From positions 3,128,236 through 3,192,235 of the forward strand of contig NC_014166.1 in assembly GCF_000092245.1 (NCBI RefSeq): a DNA stretch of 64,000 nucleotides, given 5' to 3'. Below the pieces are notes generated by a model that was not told the origin of the DNA, did no database searches, and saw only the letters and a list, made by a program, of their open reading frames with translations. Origin of the DNA: Arcobacter nitrofigilis DSM 7299 (lineage in GTDB: Bacteria > Campylobacterota > Campylobacteria > Campylobacterales > Arcobacteraceae). The position numbers and the translations under genes are program-made. Shown piece by piece: positions 63,872 to 64,000 of the stretch; the stretch's first letter is position 1; every line of letters begins with the position of its first letter.

Positions 63872-64000
63872 TGTTCACATATCCTTAAAAAAATCTATTC
63901 ACTTATTAAAAGAGTGATATAATGGTAAAAACTTTATAAGTTTTCACTTAAATTACAAACTTATCCAAAAGTTATTCACTACTTATTCAACATAATTTTT
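63872..64000. other. Probable replication origin region (DnaA-box cluster)
   Basis: At least five DnaA-box-like 9-mers are in the same orientation: TGTTCACAT (63872), CTATTCACT (63895), TTATCCAAA (63961), TTATTCACT (63972) and TTATTCAAC (63983). The last three start exactly 11 bp apart. A TATAAT box (63918-63923) and a 7-3-7 inverted repeat AAAACTT-TAT-AAGTTTT (63928-63944) lie between. The region is not coding. dnaA would be expected just past the window edge. Confidence 0.7.

Overview
The window is a gene-dense, AT-rich stretch (about 30% G+C by eye) that looks like a chromosome of the Arcobacter group of Campylobacterota. This is inferred from the low G+C, histidine kinases with an SHQW-type H-box, an Aer/CetB-like PAS protein beside a chemoreceptor, DnaA boxes of the TTATTCACT type next to ruvC, and the overall gene set. 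No tRNA, rRNA, CRISPR array, prophage or insertion sequence was seen.

Layout. 1-7.4 kb: end of a siroheme nitrite/sulfite reductase overlapping a class-V aminotransferase, then a phosphate-scavenging operon (PhoX-type phosphatase, phytase-like esterase, secreted diheme EF-hand-like protein). 7.4-11.4 kb: a probably leaderless metallophosphoesterase gene and a split PAS/chemoreceptor pair. 11.4-20.3 kb: a large peptide-ligase cluster (two transglutaminase-like proteins, DUF2126, two sets of circularly permuted ATP-grasp plus alpha-E). 20.4-24.4 kb: a small heat-shock operon under CIRCE-like operators, a sensor kinase paired with a binding protein, and two unlisted homologous single-helix proteins of 35 and 31 residues. 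24.5-29.2 kb: typA, a frameshifted selenium gene yedE with yedF, and glutaminase.

29.2-41.6 kb is the most distinctive part. It holds two modules of the same plan, each a 7TMR-DISM kinase plus OmpR-type regulator divergent from an outer-membrane secretion pair. Module 1 exports a filamentous-haemagglutinin-type protein through a two-partner pore. Module 2 has a TPR/barrel protein resembling Slam (type XI) followed by a FecR-domain protein whose C-terminus resembles a TbpB-type barrel. Both structural promoters carry the same 8-bp direct repeat, spaced 11 bp and 6 bp ahead of the -10 box, which is probably the regulators' operator.

41.7-49.7 kb: one long operon of overlapping genes (MacB/LolCD-like ABC exporter, a haem-copper-oxidase-like membrane protein, YceI, metallophosphoesterase, two-component system) behind an inverted-repeat operator. 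49.8-54.9 kb: SulP transporter plus Usp, then a lipid A modification operon (eptA-like, PAP2, dgkA). 55-59.2 kb: SHP/DHC/cytochrome b561 redox cluster, with the cytochrome b gene frameshifted, and its own two-component system. 59.3-63.9 kb: TRIC channel, cheY-cheC-diguanylate cyclase operon, purN, a DMT exporter and ruvC. The last 130 bp hold a phased cluster of DnaA boxes, so the window probably ends inside oriC, just before dnaA.
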